64,000 nt of DNA from Clostridia bacterium (GCA_017474045.1 JAFUHX010000017.1:22280-86279), one strand, 5' to 3'; shown: positions 45,101 to 46,706, counted from the first letter of the stretch. A program made the numbers and translations. The notes: generated by a model not told the origin, from the sequence alone.

Positions 45101-45918
45101 TTTACTCAATCCTTGCTGTTCTCGGAATTGACCTTGCGGAAGTTCTTGACCTCAACAAGCTCCTTGGCGGAATCAACATTCCCATCCAGCTTCTTGGCGC
45201 TAAGTATAACCTTTCAATTCCTGAAATCGACTTCTATGAACTTGCAAGACAGGGCGCTGCTGACATTAAGGAAGTTAAGACTTCACGTTCACAGGCAGCT
45301 AACTCCTTCGTAAACGGAAGCAGAATTAAGAACCAGGATGATCTTGATAACTACATCAAGAATTATCCCAGCGGCTATAAAGGAAGAGCAAACAAGACAA
45401 CCCAGACTAACATTGTTTCAGACAAGGGTGATACTCTCACACTCGTTCTGACATGGGTACTCGAAATCTTTGGCGACGCTAAGAACAGAGAAGCCCTTGT
45501 TAACTGGCTTGCAGAAATCTTCCAGCTCCAGAGTGGTGCTAAGACAACTGTTGCTTATGCAATTGATAAGCTCTTCGACACCTGCGATAAGTATGGCGTA
45601 GCAGACCTTATTGTTGCAGCACTCTTCGAAGTATTTGGTATCGGCATCGTTCTTGATGCAACTCTCTCCGGCGACGCTCAGACAATTCAGGGCATCTATG
45701 AAGAGCTCTTCGCAGCTCTCAGCAGCGGCGGCGACTGTGCATACAAGGGCATTGCAGAAACCATGGAACAGATCACAGGCGTATGGAACGATACAATCGG
45801 TGATCACGAAGACTACAAAGATGCAGAACAAGAAGCAGAAGAATCACTCAACTGGTTCCAGAGATTGATTGCTAAGATCAAGGCATTCTTCGAAAAGATC
45901 TTCAGCGTATTCAAATAA
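15127..45918 (+). CDS. Giant exported repeat protein, 10,263 aa, function unknown
   Basis: One frame runs 30,792 bases without a stop. The start is ATG 15127, 8 nt after AGGAGG. Upstream in-frame starts lie before the promoter. Residues 1-30 form a signal peptide with possible cleavage after VLGA; V18-S19-S20-C21 also fits a weak lipobox. Residues about 31-1130 are mostly helical and unique. A divergent first unit (about 1130-1800) is followed by about 14 units. Each has a W-containing start, a hydrophobic PLxxVLxFLLxG segment, a Gly motif (GGxGYxxAIxPLLEALG), a segment ending in LPxLxYFI, a segment like NLLAPVxxL, and LLxGLLGG. Between them are hydrophilic YEYxYxxxDGK linkers with acidic, Thr-rich sequence. 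Cysteine is rare. The C-terminus is a 20-residue aromatic/basic amphipathic helix. No LPXTG, SLH, dockerin or enzyme motif is seen. A surface fibre, adhesin or hydrophobic-ligand scaffold is possible, but this is inference. Confidence 0.85.
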   Translation: MKVGKKALSCLLAIMMIVSSCSVCFSVLGATTDTKDIYNAIVMHYDSLMDAIDKATVADEAKRDTSGVPVKNGSVWEIKKDTLNGGWLAVSRAIASYAKGTVGTNKTYVDLVDAIKAVAAGYAGSNGHPVADYNAILEYYKFGSTATGTFASQDTVTLNIGTGFDLLAFKDVASIVDKTYSTAVLKFTPKGELATGYTLSTADDISFTTTDFIEPDTDVAAIKGVLEQCIAADAFKTWFNKATLTTDDLAAMTQLLALFDTTMAITGLGYTEAEIWDYYVAPEVSKTYAETKAWYDAAGARAEAEPKAVAYKTRLDALMATDLTAMDAAGLFAHRQSVQAVVNEIENDQFSTLVITILNEKEANYYGANGYKVESYLKELGLKIAQAYAPLFADQLVQLATEADTLKTSKDVELAEGQTWESTPEYAAALAWVTAASDLISDIDSYVLDGASFADIAECKSANGNAITEALYKKVADEIGVVSLDIYGTSYLEDKAAMDKIMTSTILTGRSYNTIYEIAEEFRLLYNKAAQLRDDATMQAVYAAIYPDGIEEYATYLNTMKAAAAQSYYDTLAIVDAYYSEGGSVKYYNFEGIIARAESTRNTSGTYATVATFLNSTPAYVPDAELEQIKAADISALYNKIFGTDGYYNKAVAFRTGLNNLRNLAYQHSNEQTADKKILSYILRQENVTGSQYGWESCIGSVSVDKIREFVNEIELVQQTGIQTSNGKITAGGIEDLMTLAVEDLDKILISNDLGTLLNSLTAKENEETGATVGFLGVWGFDYTFKNPGGGTTTVKAGDPCKNLREFLINLVVGLLWGGSLQTTLFTALNGAVGPAVYNIADTNGQCLSVVSAKKSLWQWLPEITQRAIPTMPHLYYEDWNGIDNVAQTDGANLEWYKYFTGEAFKMGGNSEYDYTMILKVLQKAPLDRTVSNQNNASGTREIRSYWAPFKYNDQIARDDCALLGTYSRTLPYTRGYEITQDKTLNANLWTEGEDQLPFCNDGANCTNPDHYFNSKKAWHINDWNDFYRTFAVATCGLHVPLAELMTKKALHPSDAEASNLFAEADIASINASVITQETGDALYDRLFIPLYRLLGIEGFYNASTNPGGYYGYDKIREASQTWAQENNMGVKVSGIYNSGVPLWTYVLQPIVYWLENELFVRPVQTIAELLPNLLTMLEYDQLLPKLSNISLYIGYTIDIASFIGGKITDLSLSGIILPLLTGLGITQDALKGGISGLLSALLGGVRTTNPNETYTDEKGNTVAYKYLMKVTKEVVTDEFGNKVTQNVTSTTEKAQWKASNGTTYYIKTPGLLTATLYGLMIQEDDPETSENETLENPFLDWIFMKGGNTAQVPLQIPVNRFMAAGSLKGGDHPNNESTSIAGVYGSVTNYHIYAEPGVSMLVLLRWLLNDGTLDVLMPLLSGLIKPTVDPETGEESSILDTIIPIIDGQADNLMAIIICLLNDYVITAEKFQDPAQDTSAWGKYNAEGTGFDSYLNENGTSKFAFGTILRKYLSEGNANVTELELTTGNFTDADLTAKADLAVANADKLINSLATTLFVALKDTLLGIDAIRDLGFEAVIEKMEKSINDPTAKKVTLEDVVTDTVIGNNLVDIIMNLVFGNGLPTKAKLADGTQIQAHTDGQKMSQTYTDGQGVTKTTEYYITAGSDSAPLAYDEKGDVEIVRQVKYALDADGNETDRIEGFVVNEGLLGGLFGDPESILNKVLDALGDFNLDISPVGFYDIWTSTATSGQNTQLAQWLKTQAERFTGKTLTTASARTELKNMTWGDIRAPKGTTWFDADTTDMNVKFDRFGEMICDLLYPLNPILAFLLSGQDIILFDELKLQGENGYSKGIVAILEALGLNTACMSQNSFDNYVYTAAVNTSPVGYTNETDVNVDNLSKGTTTKDGETITKRFAVTKNSPLKPLIVAIKELLIGSGDVNGLLDTPLTVLFSKLPNVAYNLYLFPGENGKNTCNFSIAVKNLISPVTKILEIVDPVLARLVNLDINELLDSFLDIEALVNNLIGGLVGGGEEGQATSISIFDFGKLAADSSTINLNATTYRDGFTKFAKFEGSPGKFFITLIRTLLTKDIVDAIGGLVEGIFNKEGTDKSEEELEADQRVRDIIKMVSTNLCKADPKGELQGGAYVDYLTSIIIDILTDYLPDDGEFYFYEIINRVDEELLKAEDQIEAMSDDNFGIKHDGYDWATKPVDENGNVLFTEAKVNETIENLDHVIRKAVPDVLETLQANGVIGGDLAATLQGEKGLWGLVQGLLGDLLLKDDFLTSIANLLAGLLGKSGDTGTTGVIQQALKSAGFDITFDAFLYEKDKDGKIDKSKKTVLFDYFTYGFMMDADGNLIDATENPGYDMYKLADGTEAELTWAQVYRNHSVIAYEFDKNGELVMENGAPKYQATQVQITRDDVLTNENGDKVTEYKYFVVDENGEATSEVIWLTESGKTECVVGNVTKTITAATKDKKVVDEDGNETNETVYDRVLLSTAYPQATENGKYKYTYKDADGVEQTYLADYQQLKVLNSGEKDDEGKDIYYTLTAVYSEDTAARAWSWGVDEIVAEEGGRDEFTLKKIEIVNILWDVLKPFANVFSTLFAGDALKLFDKTLNIEGGFGYKDYILPLMRAFGLDAIISQLGQDKLSSLTTEDAEGQTITALMTAEQYKEYAYADDGSLDVDGLGTAVKNIVNYVFYFVEILCNYPVETLATALPTLAYFLYADGLTTIVSNVLVPITTLTNRLKEIIDLDINALGAGLVDMLATGDWENFQVALEGFMYIDPDTGELVTNVNEDLSLTYSLLSLITNLEFDLSGIVGKDDQYGGKYGIVLFLNKENEHLAKEYMKTADELEKEDAVANADQIDQLRQQARDCRAGTLKGFLKAIAALGDPVSEHTDVAHSYIAANYRDYVYVSSTGEVHVSKAEVLMFLLDFIFENRTLKEVLGSLLGYDITDENTTDAELLDEIITNVFNNPNALVDLIVSLLTDYEVQELVDVTLTELEAENHFEFYEDAGFETHEEVIKHNETVSEEERVTEISRVKTSATIDNLDGLVGTILNLFKEDLTAQDDPTTAENEEGLFATFGLTADDDITLQALVDAIFETYLYDDKGLNSIMDMLIGLLGGESSAQIVNIVLDILAGAGYDLTPQAFKTNVPQLAETIGDAKSWDEVVKANSKYQYVVKDAEGKVTATYFADEAGLTKLDHDDDATTEEIAVIADMVEEQVSRKVDKQITDEETGETSTKKVTEYKYTYSVEAADGSLVDKEVWLEEAGKTEWIETPDNEETTDVNEEVKHLVEAEMVETDKQKTAVKINATWGLQTRDDFVDMLWNCISPLAPVFAALFCEGNLTIFDKITIKGSAGYEGFVLPLIKALGIPVLKANKNADGTWSDDLGTEHENEGELFLSADKYIDTYAEYKTAVYGADGIFGTGDDNAKVMLTTITDALFALVDSLCARPVNTILTILPYLAHFIESDGIDTILGNLLVPVSTITSMIDKIYEIDLLAMIKDLLRGIIKDMNDKAGKTSDSTEPEDQETTGGAAAAYVLNAVETAEEESTSTGLEDAISALTEPDAALDLSGGDSKNYKFKDIIADLIDGISINGTKLSDIIDSQTIFVNIASTAWLPALTNDNGETVRYAGQKVTVTIDEGRRSGSYAKSEATVYTVDRESVLINVLNDIVFTDGIRDLLGNLLKFDFSTEKMTTLTEEDSNYLLTVLLYGVFEDPEALERLLVDLLSWYEVEYQDARVSGKDFTGVATTEPIDYETIGLDKAQMEQLPADFDSLIAKIVPAVIGMLPEDALGDIKLSGANMEEMVHNLLVDLMTDKEVENDEGEKEMKYGFATQLIQLLAGLLGGNATVASILPMIPEIIPGVELELKEFKKANAALNTYFKDYDTWADAYEGLKTVKKYVAPEEPAADYVAPPYEEGTLNLYATSDDKPVAEYALNDKDEKIPVYANGTKVTDAWGSEWYTSAGSAATKDEEPLENTYVVKTVDGKIVYQYQYELILTNTDSFGIETYKDVLDLVSNILTPLAPILRFLLTEMNLVLLDGVTLTGGDGYDRFIIPLFEVLGVDEYIGEDKFLDKHAFAALDNAAFTAKVIEYIDALISMVVTTPIQTIVDLVPQLVFFIYSDGLAQAVEQLVAPLLTLVDMVNDITAKEVVIEGRDDALVALDIVGLITDLINDNLLVPNNIAEVEGFYGSNGLIERILTGSGLEALLQGLLDNANAWKYAYEYTIPKEEIQDATKDEVVTVYFNKADLDGAAHVPTTGNGKDKTFYLTAVPEKNKADISLGLDKNGDGTIDEKQLEGIFAWIISKTCTIEDVDTVRYFDATVKSGSRQVKGVVANRADTLVQIISETLLGGDMLTSLLNSFGVKLDDTVKTILEAVTGENRYVIFVVLLKYFNEYDVETMVMDYLSFEKVEYAYETYVDGTKLTQRKLRRAIKKLDGSILTIVPELIPLLEENETIKALIEKIGGYTGQSLKDLVHELLEAYAFNDQTMNQLMGLLIGLLGGEDLEGTLSTVLPLVKDIVGIDITPYGFYQATTSDAIKAYMEAAFAAFVSEPVVDENGEVVLAEDGTPKMTTVQDDFTWTDLAKFYTVNVYSYNEVETTTKYEYTYEKDGKTEYYYDVEDDAEKIKIDDVEYTLTASEVDDAHVTKDFYSYTTNYKYTRSDLGENTAVEGVDGKVWFPYEQATDADGKLLWADEANGIPEAKTEKVLDEDGNETGETVKVRATRVNALEGDEAFAWGIDRAASRGGYDGAKNAFIDILAGIVVPLEGVLNFLLRGESLMILPDEDNADSGVLEFYGNNGYDNVIKPLFQALAVDQFGTIVSTDDYMAGKGTALTLTAITDGIFTIVEAITEAPLEYIFTLLPSLSYFISCNGPEIVLNNLLSPVLALLDLADPVVGDLLDELLGATLSGVFSDFMPEDIAYTDGIDYKSPIYVEVDGKDDNGNDVKVKVQATDNGETIKFKDKTYYITAGDGEPVKDAYVVKTTTDDEGNVIPEFKHYNSYALTDLLKICGENGDNLVKILNELVGGLILGKDATEDEVAAFQLLPETFFEDYPAHTITINKATSTSSYYYWYRDSEGKLVKVADNYYEPSMGEIEKARYVVDWFKVDIADSAVYLLDNVLSESLLNEIAKLAKVDVNDESNILGVILKNLIDGKFNGLVVADIITALFENYTITYNDLYGEYITPDHSHLDVLDDADQIKADKVPAQLDNIIENALPVLAPILSDLLAPKDGEEPTILNDIFDNYSTIAADENVNDLYEVVNYLLDDMVWSDELVNTLAGLIINLVGDGGIVGTIVDYIGLTGIKLDPQSYIATIEKAYANKAEVATAVATLKAIIGNAETWADVVKSDATPLYAYEYVVGVDAEGKDQTVRVHFADSTLDGAKHVPTSGEYKGNTYTLKAVLDADKNHVVKLDLNKKVEVLDEKGQGTGEFETKAEADWGINAATDKKAAFISAIAVILEPLFPVLQLVLQGKTLTLVGHDKTAYEPVNTYEYDADGVKTTIIDDSRTGEEIGNGYVELMGVNGYEELLVPILDSIGGLAAFGAYDATNNPDGIMTAAEFCSINNAYDMLDYIVNVIFGFVNSLTADPVVYLATYLPSLLYFLGSDGVYNAVHSVLQLVNGLIAVVEPLIGSNGIKLSDTISLPLDLKMLKLEDTVVIENVKQEDGTTKAEKKVTEGLCTMINKLLPASMANFKLSKGMILKLAGYLGDYKVISTVRSTASSALIKIDEDGNMVYVDKDGNAITDANPAETNKITTIVGDTQYTLTGLLQFALADGLVGNLVDTTTMTGILKSIIDNVMSEDATENVSAVLIKLLNKYVVTYQAIEDPAEELVKVITDYTKYGVEKTEVQIALANLQALIPEVLNLLDLGSLETLVADNLYTDKVVNGLIAMLVGLLGGMDEKTWNTIVDILGYVKDIVGLDINLTPAYYAQNSVLKDFINAVEPRMVDKIGEDGKVVVDANGKPVQEAAELTWADVAAHYTKYEYRYKVADAKEATATEEAQDAKYVTVWFADANLDGADHTPTSGDYAGKTYKLEKVETTSYEYEYTVKATEEGKEDEVKTVWSSNTDFKEVKDGDITYSLEAGTLTKTGETEITHNTKVESDFVWGLADEKTLNDKADRLIEIVTNLLKPLDCVLELLLAGGTYDFATTGKYGDSLSAFEEINIMGGSGYNYAIIPLLEALSIPADSIKTQAEYEATIATKGTLGYILETILYTVNDNLDTPLDFVLGLFANLAYAISKDGATTLVSNLIAPLSEVVKAIEGVLPVAIKVDLMQLVDGGTVAEILLGSDVALKGAEVGLSLDLDCDTLETLVAKLLAKFVAGFDIVIDFSDIAAKAALADEMDEIIYSDSKVDPKWDICIGTPGRNISGDTSASIITLLSMVITPENIEALLDMLKVDLSTLDAELKNIIDKAIDNPDALIGAVIKLLASNYSLETLAMVFYFLGEAEYDYSNIKGGLLNGGHSAVNSAIAKFDKMVNNLIPKLLKLLGNDLDKPVEIIADIYNGLGTKASTATIKDVVDYLLTDLAFNDKMMNTILALIVDLLGGIDAKTFTTITDIVKEVLGIDLSPAGVAAISEANGGKIADFIASHVAEGKTIADLTWAEIADAHQYYEYRYCVQEAKDAVGTEGEEGYQAAVEAKYVTVHFESADLDGADHTPTSGDYAGKTYKLEAVKTDKGERKTKAVLTETWNVSDKDSFLNIFYEITAVVEPLLAFLFKGENINILIDDLHLVGNNGYENAIVPLAKALNIEIEEDADKFSNANDMLKEVVDGIFGLVEDIEKKPISTVLELLGSASYFIANNGVEIVLKNLISPVTGLLKIFDQVITMDDINALLKKYIKMSLDEITGIAGEDGSKLVSMINGLLPKVELVGEDGAITVAEPLPAKFFEIMSTYAINYDSMTNAQKIPENIRNDAVKVTDFSVDKADVLMYLLSTVCSDDFLAFIAKLAKAEEGTMLGDVIYGLSGDEDLVINIISMLLNEYTLVYNKYAQVDIKKENVDPKAPLTDDNLTAALAAIDGLVPTLIGLLVKDADSLKSLVEGLVAGADLGNLLMNLLVPLLAGLNIDDILGYVKEFTNLDIKLDPSAWTADSSTVVAKFINEAADLDENGAISWAEVEENYKQYVYTYTKDGKDVTFYSTSANEKTYSETTTVDGKETTVKYDLSKVYEYEYTYTAEEEGKQVEKTVVLDKNDYATTKIDGKDVAVTYSKALHKQEMHSNFDWNIDTFDALKDFAVELLKPLDVVFELLLSGGEIIAAPDNKPEEEPYPAQITIRGGEGYNFAIVPLLEALGATDLLSQAEYEAKAEADGSHLEYVLDVLFTEVEEILDTPVSQLLSRLANLFYFVGNNGINTLAENLLAPVNTLIDEIDPVFPLAITIDISKVGVEGASVLATYLGKAHDGVPAGITVNVEATALANLINDLLGGIEINGQKLGLSLDLNWTQIAAKMAKTEDEADKNTTGAEVKKIASAMDYNAYENVEGTTAIPDGKYYNIEGDVVDTFVTLLQVLLTADNTEAIKNLVLGLLEDGEVKDILSNILSDPDAIEELIGVVVLLLTGESALTDYPFAFAYKFLGELDFTYRPDEIANAISKFDKILDREAVTIIKLIGTPDENVPAEKYSFINKMAVALDDDDKLADIVAWLLGEFAFTASNFDSLMAMLNNILADNITADLAGIIKTILPIDLMPYEFAKATGNADLIKYVARAYTDEATEAQKQAVTWKDVRNANAYEVKNADNETEWSYIRSWKISGKDAFVNTLLDLLKPLNPILNFILTGDDLAFEIEGVKVWGADGYANAIVPLLNALGAKQLGIDVPETAVDSTDAIGRLVNVLLGADYEVAAGDEVQTQHAKGVVDAICEAPLTAILTIVGNLSYFLANDNLAPLIKNLVAPVLGIVELAESLISMDELDGLIEGLAKITLPGGKPLNITNIINIAGEGGSGLVALINDLLGGIKAYEKIDGKLVEYTKAQVDADTSGATYAEVEVVVKDADGNTVIGEDGKAETRTIYCKVLQVINLLPDDFFVDFAKYVVEDSTLDGVAVTRVGNEVDNWSINPADALMYVLSMVLDYDFFETILKKVGLDLSEGIGATVLTMADKENELVDVLVMLLNDYSVVYSKVEQAPLDTATAPYSSFGTDAQGENILDNENTTNAIAALDPLINTIIGMVAGGKTLGGLVDGLVADADLGNLLMNLLVPVLAGLDIDAILEYVNELTNLGLSTLSPALWAENEDVAFGSELKNFLDEVPTKKDKDGKDLALTWADVEEYYSYYVYEYEVKNDKGEVTGKKNYYSKSADLTKADVDNDATTADVAVSKVMVDELDKDNKATGKKIHSYGMHSQFDWKIEDLNDLVPFVCDLLQPLDVVFQILLSGKPIVALEDTSGERADIRIMGGVGYNYAIIPLLEAFGATDLLTQEEYDEQVAVDGSSLKYVLEKLIEEVDEILATPLNELLSRLANLFYFIGSDGINTIADNLLAPLNTLIEEVDDLFPLAIRIDVAAEEILGLYLGKVHEGVPAGITVNVAGDDLAELINSLIGNLTIGETTINLSLDLDWVELASKMAKRDADNKILTTGTKQVYNIGTVKNASTPDLVNITGDAANAIVTLLDTVLTKDNCENIYNLVIGILPADLDANLKGLIEDVLGSEQSIKGLVAAVVLILTGEYEVTTLDYVFKFLGALDFAKAEDAATAIESLDKVVIKAVPVIIEMLAKDKTDKDDFLYKLYNGTGKNATLENVVDYLLGDFLFTDDMMATITGALLGILKNLGADLTKTLKDILGVDLAPVAFAAATGNQALIDYVNVTPANAEDGVTWADVAKAHGTEEPVYEEDGKTQAKNEDGSLKTKTVYDAVFSGIDGKDAFVGAILDLLKPLESILAFLLTGEDLVITIENNGEKAQLTLKGGNAYETAIVPILFQGLGLEELMTGTNKSVATAANGVTSANAAIEETLDYILVNLIDAIEKAPLTTIITVVANLGYFIANDDVAVAIQNLVAPVLAIVDALGGVISRSQIDTLIEGLAKIELPNGKMLNLTNIINIAGDNGAILVDLINGLLPSIKMTDSSGKEVGVAYALPETFFLDLAKAAVEVKAPTGTLTANKTDVTEWTTDTGAAIMYVLSTVLSTDFLTILCEVLKLEPTVKDDEGNEKENMVYNIIMSLADSEDSVVDLILMLLNRYLVEYQGYYQPVIDKTEIDYDSEAAHDQFNQVITNLDGAIPLLLDLLMKEDENGNKPENLGDIVYPLFVKDDIANMLVGAIVKLLAGLPAETLDMIEGYVSDLSNLKNSADGKSFSIAPQNFTNGEFGSKLAAYIGDKTTWNDVWMAHSEETTDDKGNKVRVATAYAWGIDETEDLINLVCDFLMPLDCVLSLLLQGGMVEAEFDPADPNNTFVGKTLAVLDEIAISGGSGYNYAIVPLLEVLGIEPKTQEDYDTYVAANNGSTLHYVLTAIFDRVDEILNAPIANVLEILPNLCYVLATGSVATIVENLIAPINHVISAVDPIFPIAIPVDVGALIAGEELTLYLGKEHPGIDAGISFKLEGNDIATLLEDVVAGIAINDKALNLKVNLDWLELAKAAGADNNGDGSVDFNGSVMDTKWDIYNGDEYKNLVGDPGDTFVTLIKTILTEENWNSLKEALGLDLGDFNGVVDGIIKDPTSIISLIAQLLGGGSVSYIPVQNRAITMKNFDYSTYLALTEYNADVIAANIDNVINKVLGEAGIGSIRGLLANYISNDTLNSLLDMIVNLLAGDSIGGILEMIGGFTQVGANGEEPLIKVGILDEEGKVTKFEYLDLDLTVKGYADKYDNYSNANKTVAKKLASAASWKDVGSFKGTDWGIKNGDLFAFVNALSSVLNPLNSVLELLLLGDGKQLSVLPSENAETGELNGAVNIKGGDGYDYAIIPLLEAFGLKAADVKTVDQYRAYYTEDNANLMGYILNRVAYFADDLLNKPVDKLLEILPNLAYFISNEGIYLVVRNLIAPIYSILAVLGIDLAEVLDLNKLLGGINIPIQLLGAKYNLSIPEIDFYELARQGAADIKEVKTSRSQAANSFVNGSRIKNQDDLDNYIKNYPSGYKGRANKTTQTNIVSDKGDTLTLVLTWVLEIFGDAKNREALVNWLAEIFQLQSGAKTTVAYAIDKLFDTCDKYGVADLIVAALFEVFGIGIVLDATLSGDAQTIQGIYEELFAALSSGGDCAYKGIAETMEQITGVWNDTIGDHEDYKDAEQEAEESLNWFQRLIAKIKAFFEKIFSVFK
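35248..38418 (+). repeat. Two-unit (A+B) higher-order repeat, copy 1
   Basis: This spans an A-type unit (contains GEDGSKLVSMINGLLP and a following LPAKFFE segment) and a B-type unit (contains YLGKAHDGVPAGITVNV and LSLDLNW). The length is about 3.17 kb. Confidence 0.65.
38419..41727 (+). repeat. Two-unit (A+B) higher-order repeat, copy 2
   Basis: An A-type unit (GEGGSGLVALINDLL, then LPDDFFVDFA) is followed by a B-type unit (YLGKVHEGVPAGITVNV, LSLDLDW). The length is about 3.31 kb. It aligns in order with the copies on either side. Confidence 0.65.
41728..44649 (+). repeat. Two-unit (A+B) higher-order repeat, copy 3
   Basis: An A-type unit (GDNGAILVDLINGLLP, then LPETFFLDLA) is followed by a B-type unit (YLGKEHPGIDAGISFKL, LKVNLDW). 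The length is about 2.92 kb. The last unit after it is also B-like. Confidence 0.65.
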
Positions 45919-45957
45919 TCAAAAGGTGTAATGATTAACACATAACATCTGATGTTT

Positions 45958-45988
45958 CCCCGGCTCGAAAGAGCCGGGGTTTGTGTTT
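45958..45988 (+). terminator. Terminator after the giant gene
   Basis: CCCCGGCTC-GAAA-GAGCCGGGG is a perfect 9-bp stem with a GNRA loop, followed by TTTGTGTTT. Confidence 0.9.
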
Positions 45989-46009
45989 CAAATAAACTGT
46001 CTGAAACTC

Positions 46010-46038
46010 TTGAACTTAAAGGAAAATACTGCTATAAT
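46010..46038 (+). promoter_or_regulatory. Promoter of the 130-aa exported protein gene
   Basis: TTGAAC at 46010-46015 and a consensus TATAAT at 46033-46038 are spaced by 17 nt. The leader is only about 25 nt and lacks the structure seen in the two giant-gene leaders. Confidence 0.85.
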
Positions 46039-46070
46039 ATAGAAAACTAAAGACGAAAGAAGGTTTTTAT

Positions 46071-46463
46071 ATGAAAAGCTGCAAAAAGCTTACTGCTCTT
46101 TTACTTGCTTTAATTTTGACTTTTGCTGTTTTCAGCTGTGTTTTCGGAGTTTCAGCTGAAAGCTATGAAACAACAACTCTTGCCTATCCAACAGGCTCAC
46201 CTGACGAAGAAACTCCTTCAAACGCAACCCCTGAAGATCTGACTCACACAAACATTTCAATTCCGCCAACAAGCGCCGATTTTGATCCGTCTGCTATTGC
46301 CAGCGAATATAGCGAAGAAATTGAAGATGTTAACAACGCTCTCGGCAACGGCAGCTCCTTCATTAAAGATTTTCTCAACAGAATGAACGAGCTTTTAGAA
46401 GGAATTCTTAATTTCTTTAAGAGTTTTTCAGGTGGCTTCCCTTTAGGCGATATTTTTAAATAA
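46071..46463 (+). CDS. Small exported protein (130 aa) with amphipathic C-terminus
   Basis: The N-terminus has a basic start, a long hydrophobic core and a VSA cleavage site near residue 29, so it is exported. The mature part is about 100 residues. A Thr/Pro-rich segment with several TP and SP pairs is followed by an acidic stretch and a C-terminal helix (MNELLEGILNFFKSF) ending in FK. The signal peptide resembles that of the giant protein, including the FSC/SCSVCF region, and the aromatic helix at the end recalls the giant protein's last 20 residues. GAAAGAAGG lies 7 nt before the ATG. It has its own promoter and terminator. No family is recognised. Its position suggests an accessory role to the giant protein. 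Confidence 0.8.
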   Translation: MKSCKKLTALLLALILTFAVFSCVFGVSAESYETTTLAYPTGSPDEETPSNATPEDLTHTNISIPPTSADFDPSAIASEYSEEIEDVNNALGNGSSFIKDFLNRMNELLEGILNFFKSFSGGFPLGDIFK

Positions 46464-46470
46464 TAAAAAC

Positions 46471-46497
46471 ACCCCGCATTTTTTTGCGGGGTATATT
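46471..46497 (+). terminator. Terminator after the 130-aa gene
   Basis: ACCCCGC pairs with GCGGGGT across a loop of A and T. The following TATATT is only weakly T-rich. Confidence 0.75.
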
Positions 46498-46498
46498 A

Positions 46499-46583
46499 AA
46501 CAGTGAAGCTCGCCTCCTGATTGCTCATGGTGGCGCAAAACGGCTTTTCACGGGCAGAACGCCACCGTTTTTTCTTCGCTGTT
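46499..46583 (+). ncRNA. Structured element upstream of the nucleosidase gene
   Basis: AACAGTGAAG at 46499-46508 pairs with CTTCGCTGTT at 46574-46583 (10 bp with one G-U). Inside, GGTGGCG at 46529-46535 pairs with CGCCACC at 46560-46566, followed by GTTTTTTC. AAAACGG at 46537-46543 can instead pair with CCGTTTT at 46565-46571. The inner hairpin plus T-run looks like a terminator. The outer helix and the alternative pairing suggest a small RNA or a switch. It is not a T-box or SAM-I motif by eye. Confidence 0.4.
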
Positions 46584-46652
46584 CTCTTGAATTATTCTAT
46601 GCAGATTTTTTAATTTTGACATTGGAAAATTTTTGATATTCAGAAGCATAGA

Positions 46653-46668
46653 TGTTTCACGTGATAAA
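46653..46668. promoter_or_regulatory. parS-like site (14 of 16 bases)
   Basis: TGTTTCACGTGATAAA differs from the exact parS at positions 13 and 15. The identical 16-mer occurs again at 47403. It lies about 40 bp before the nucleosidase start. Confidence 0.45.
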
Positions 46669-46706
46669 CTTCAGAAAGGATGGCGCGAATTTTTCGCGAA
46701 TTAATT

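Larger units (their letters stand above)
20541..45240 (+). repeat. Array of about 14 long protein repeats within the giant gene
   Basis: Unit starts, taken at the W/PL segment before the GGxGY motif, fall near 20541, 22810, 25078, 27160, 29371, 31486, 33487, 35248, 36841, 38419, 40198, 41728, 43189 and 44650. Unit length falls from about 2270 bp to about 1460 bp, mainly because the hydrophilic linker shortens. Neighbouring units share long near-identical DNA words, for example around the GGSGYNYAI motif at 33680 and 43380. Confidence 0.8.

Noticed and set aside
20541-45240. CRISPR array as an explanation of the repeats
   Set aside because: The repeats are long, coding and variable in length. 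No short identical direct repeats with unique spacers were seen anywhere in the window.
15127-45918. Polyketide or peptide synthetase giant gene
   Set aside because: There are no adenylation, condensation, ketosynthase or carrier-protein motifs, and the protein has a signal peptide.
46499-46583. SAM-I, SAH or T-box riboswitch before the nucleosidase
   Set aside because: The conserved core sequences of these classes are not present by eye, although a structured RNA is still likely.
46680-46706. Earlier ATG of the nucleosidase gene
   Set aside because: It lies directly on the Shine-Dalgarno-like sequence and adds nine residues that the family does not have. It is kept as a possible alternative only.
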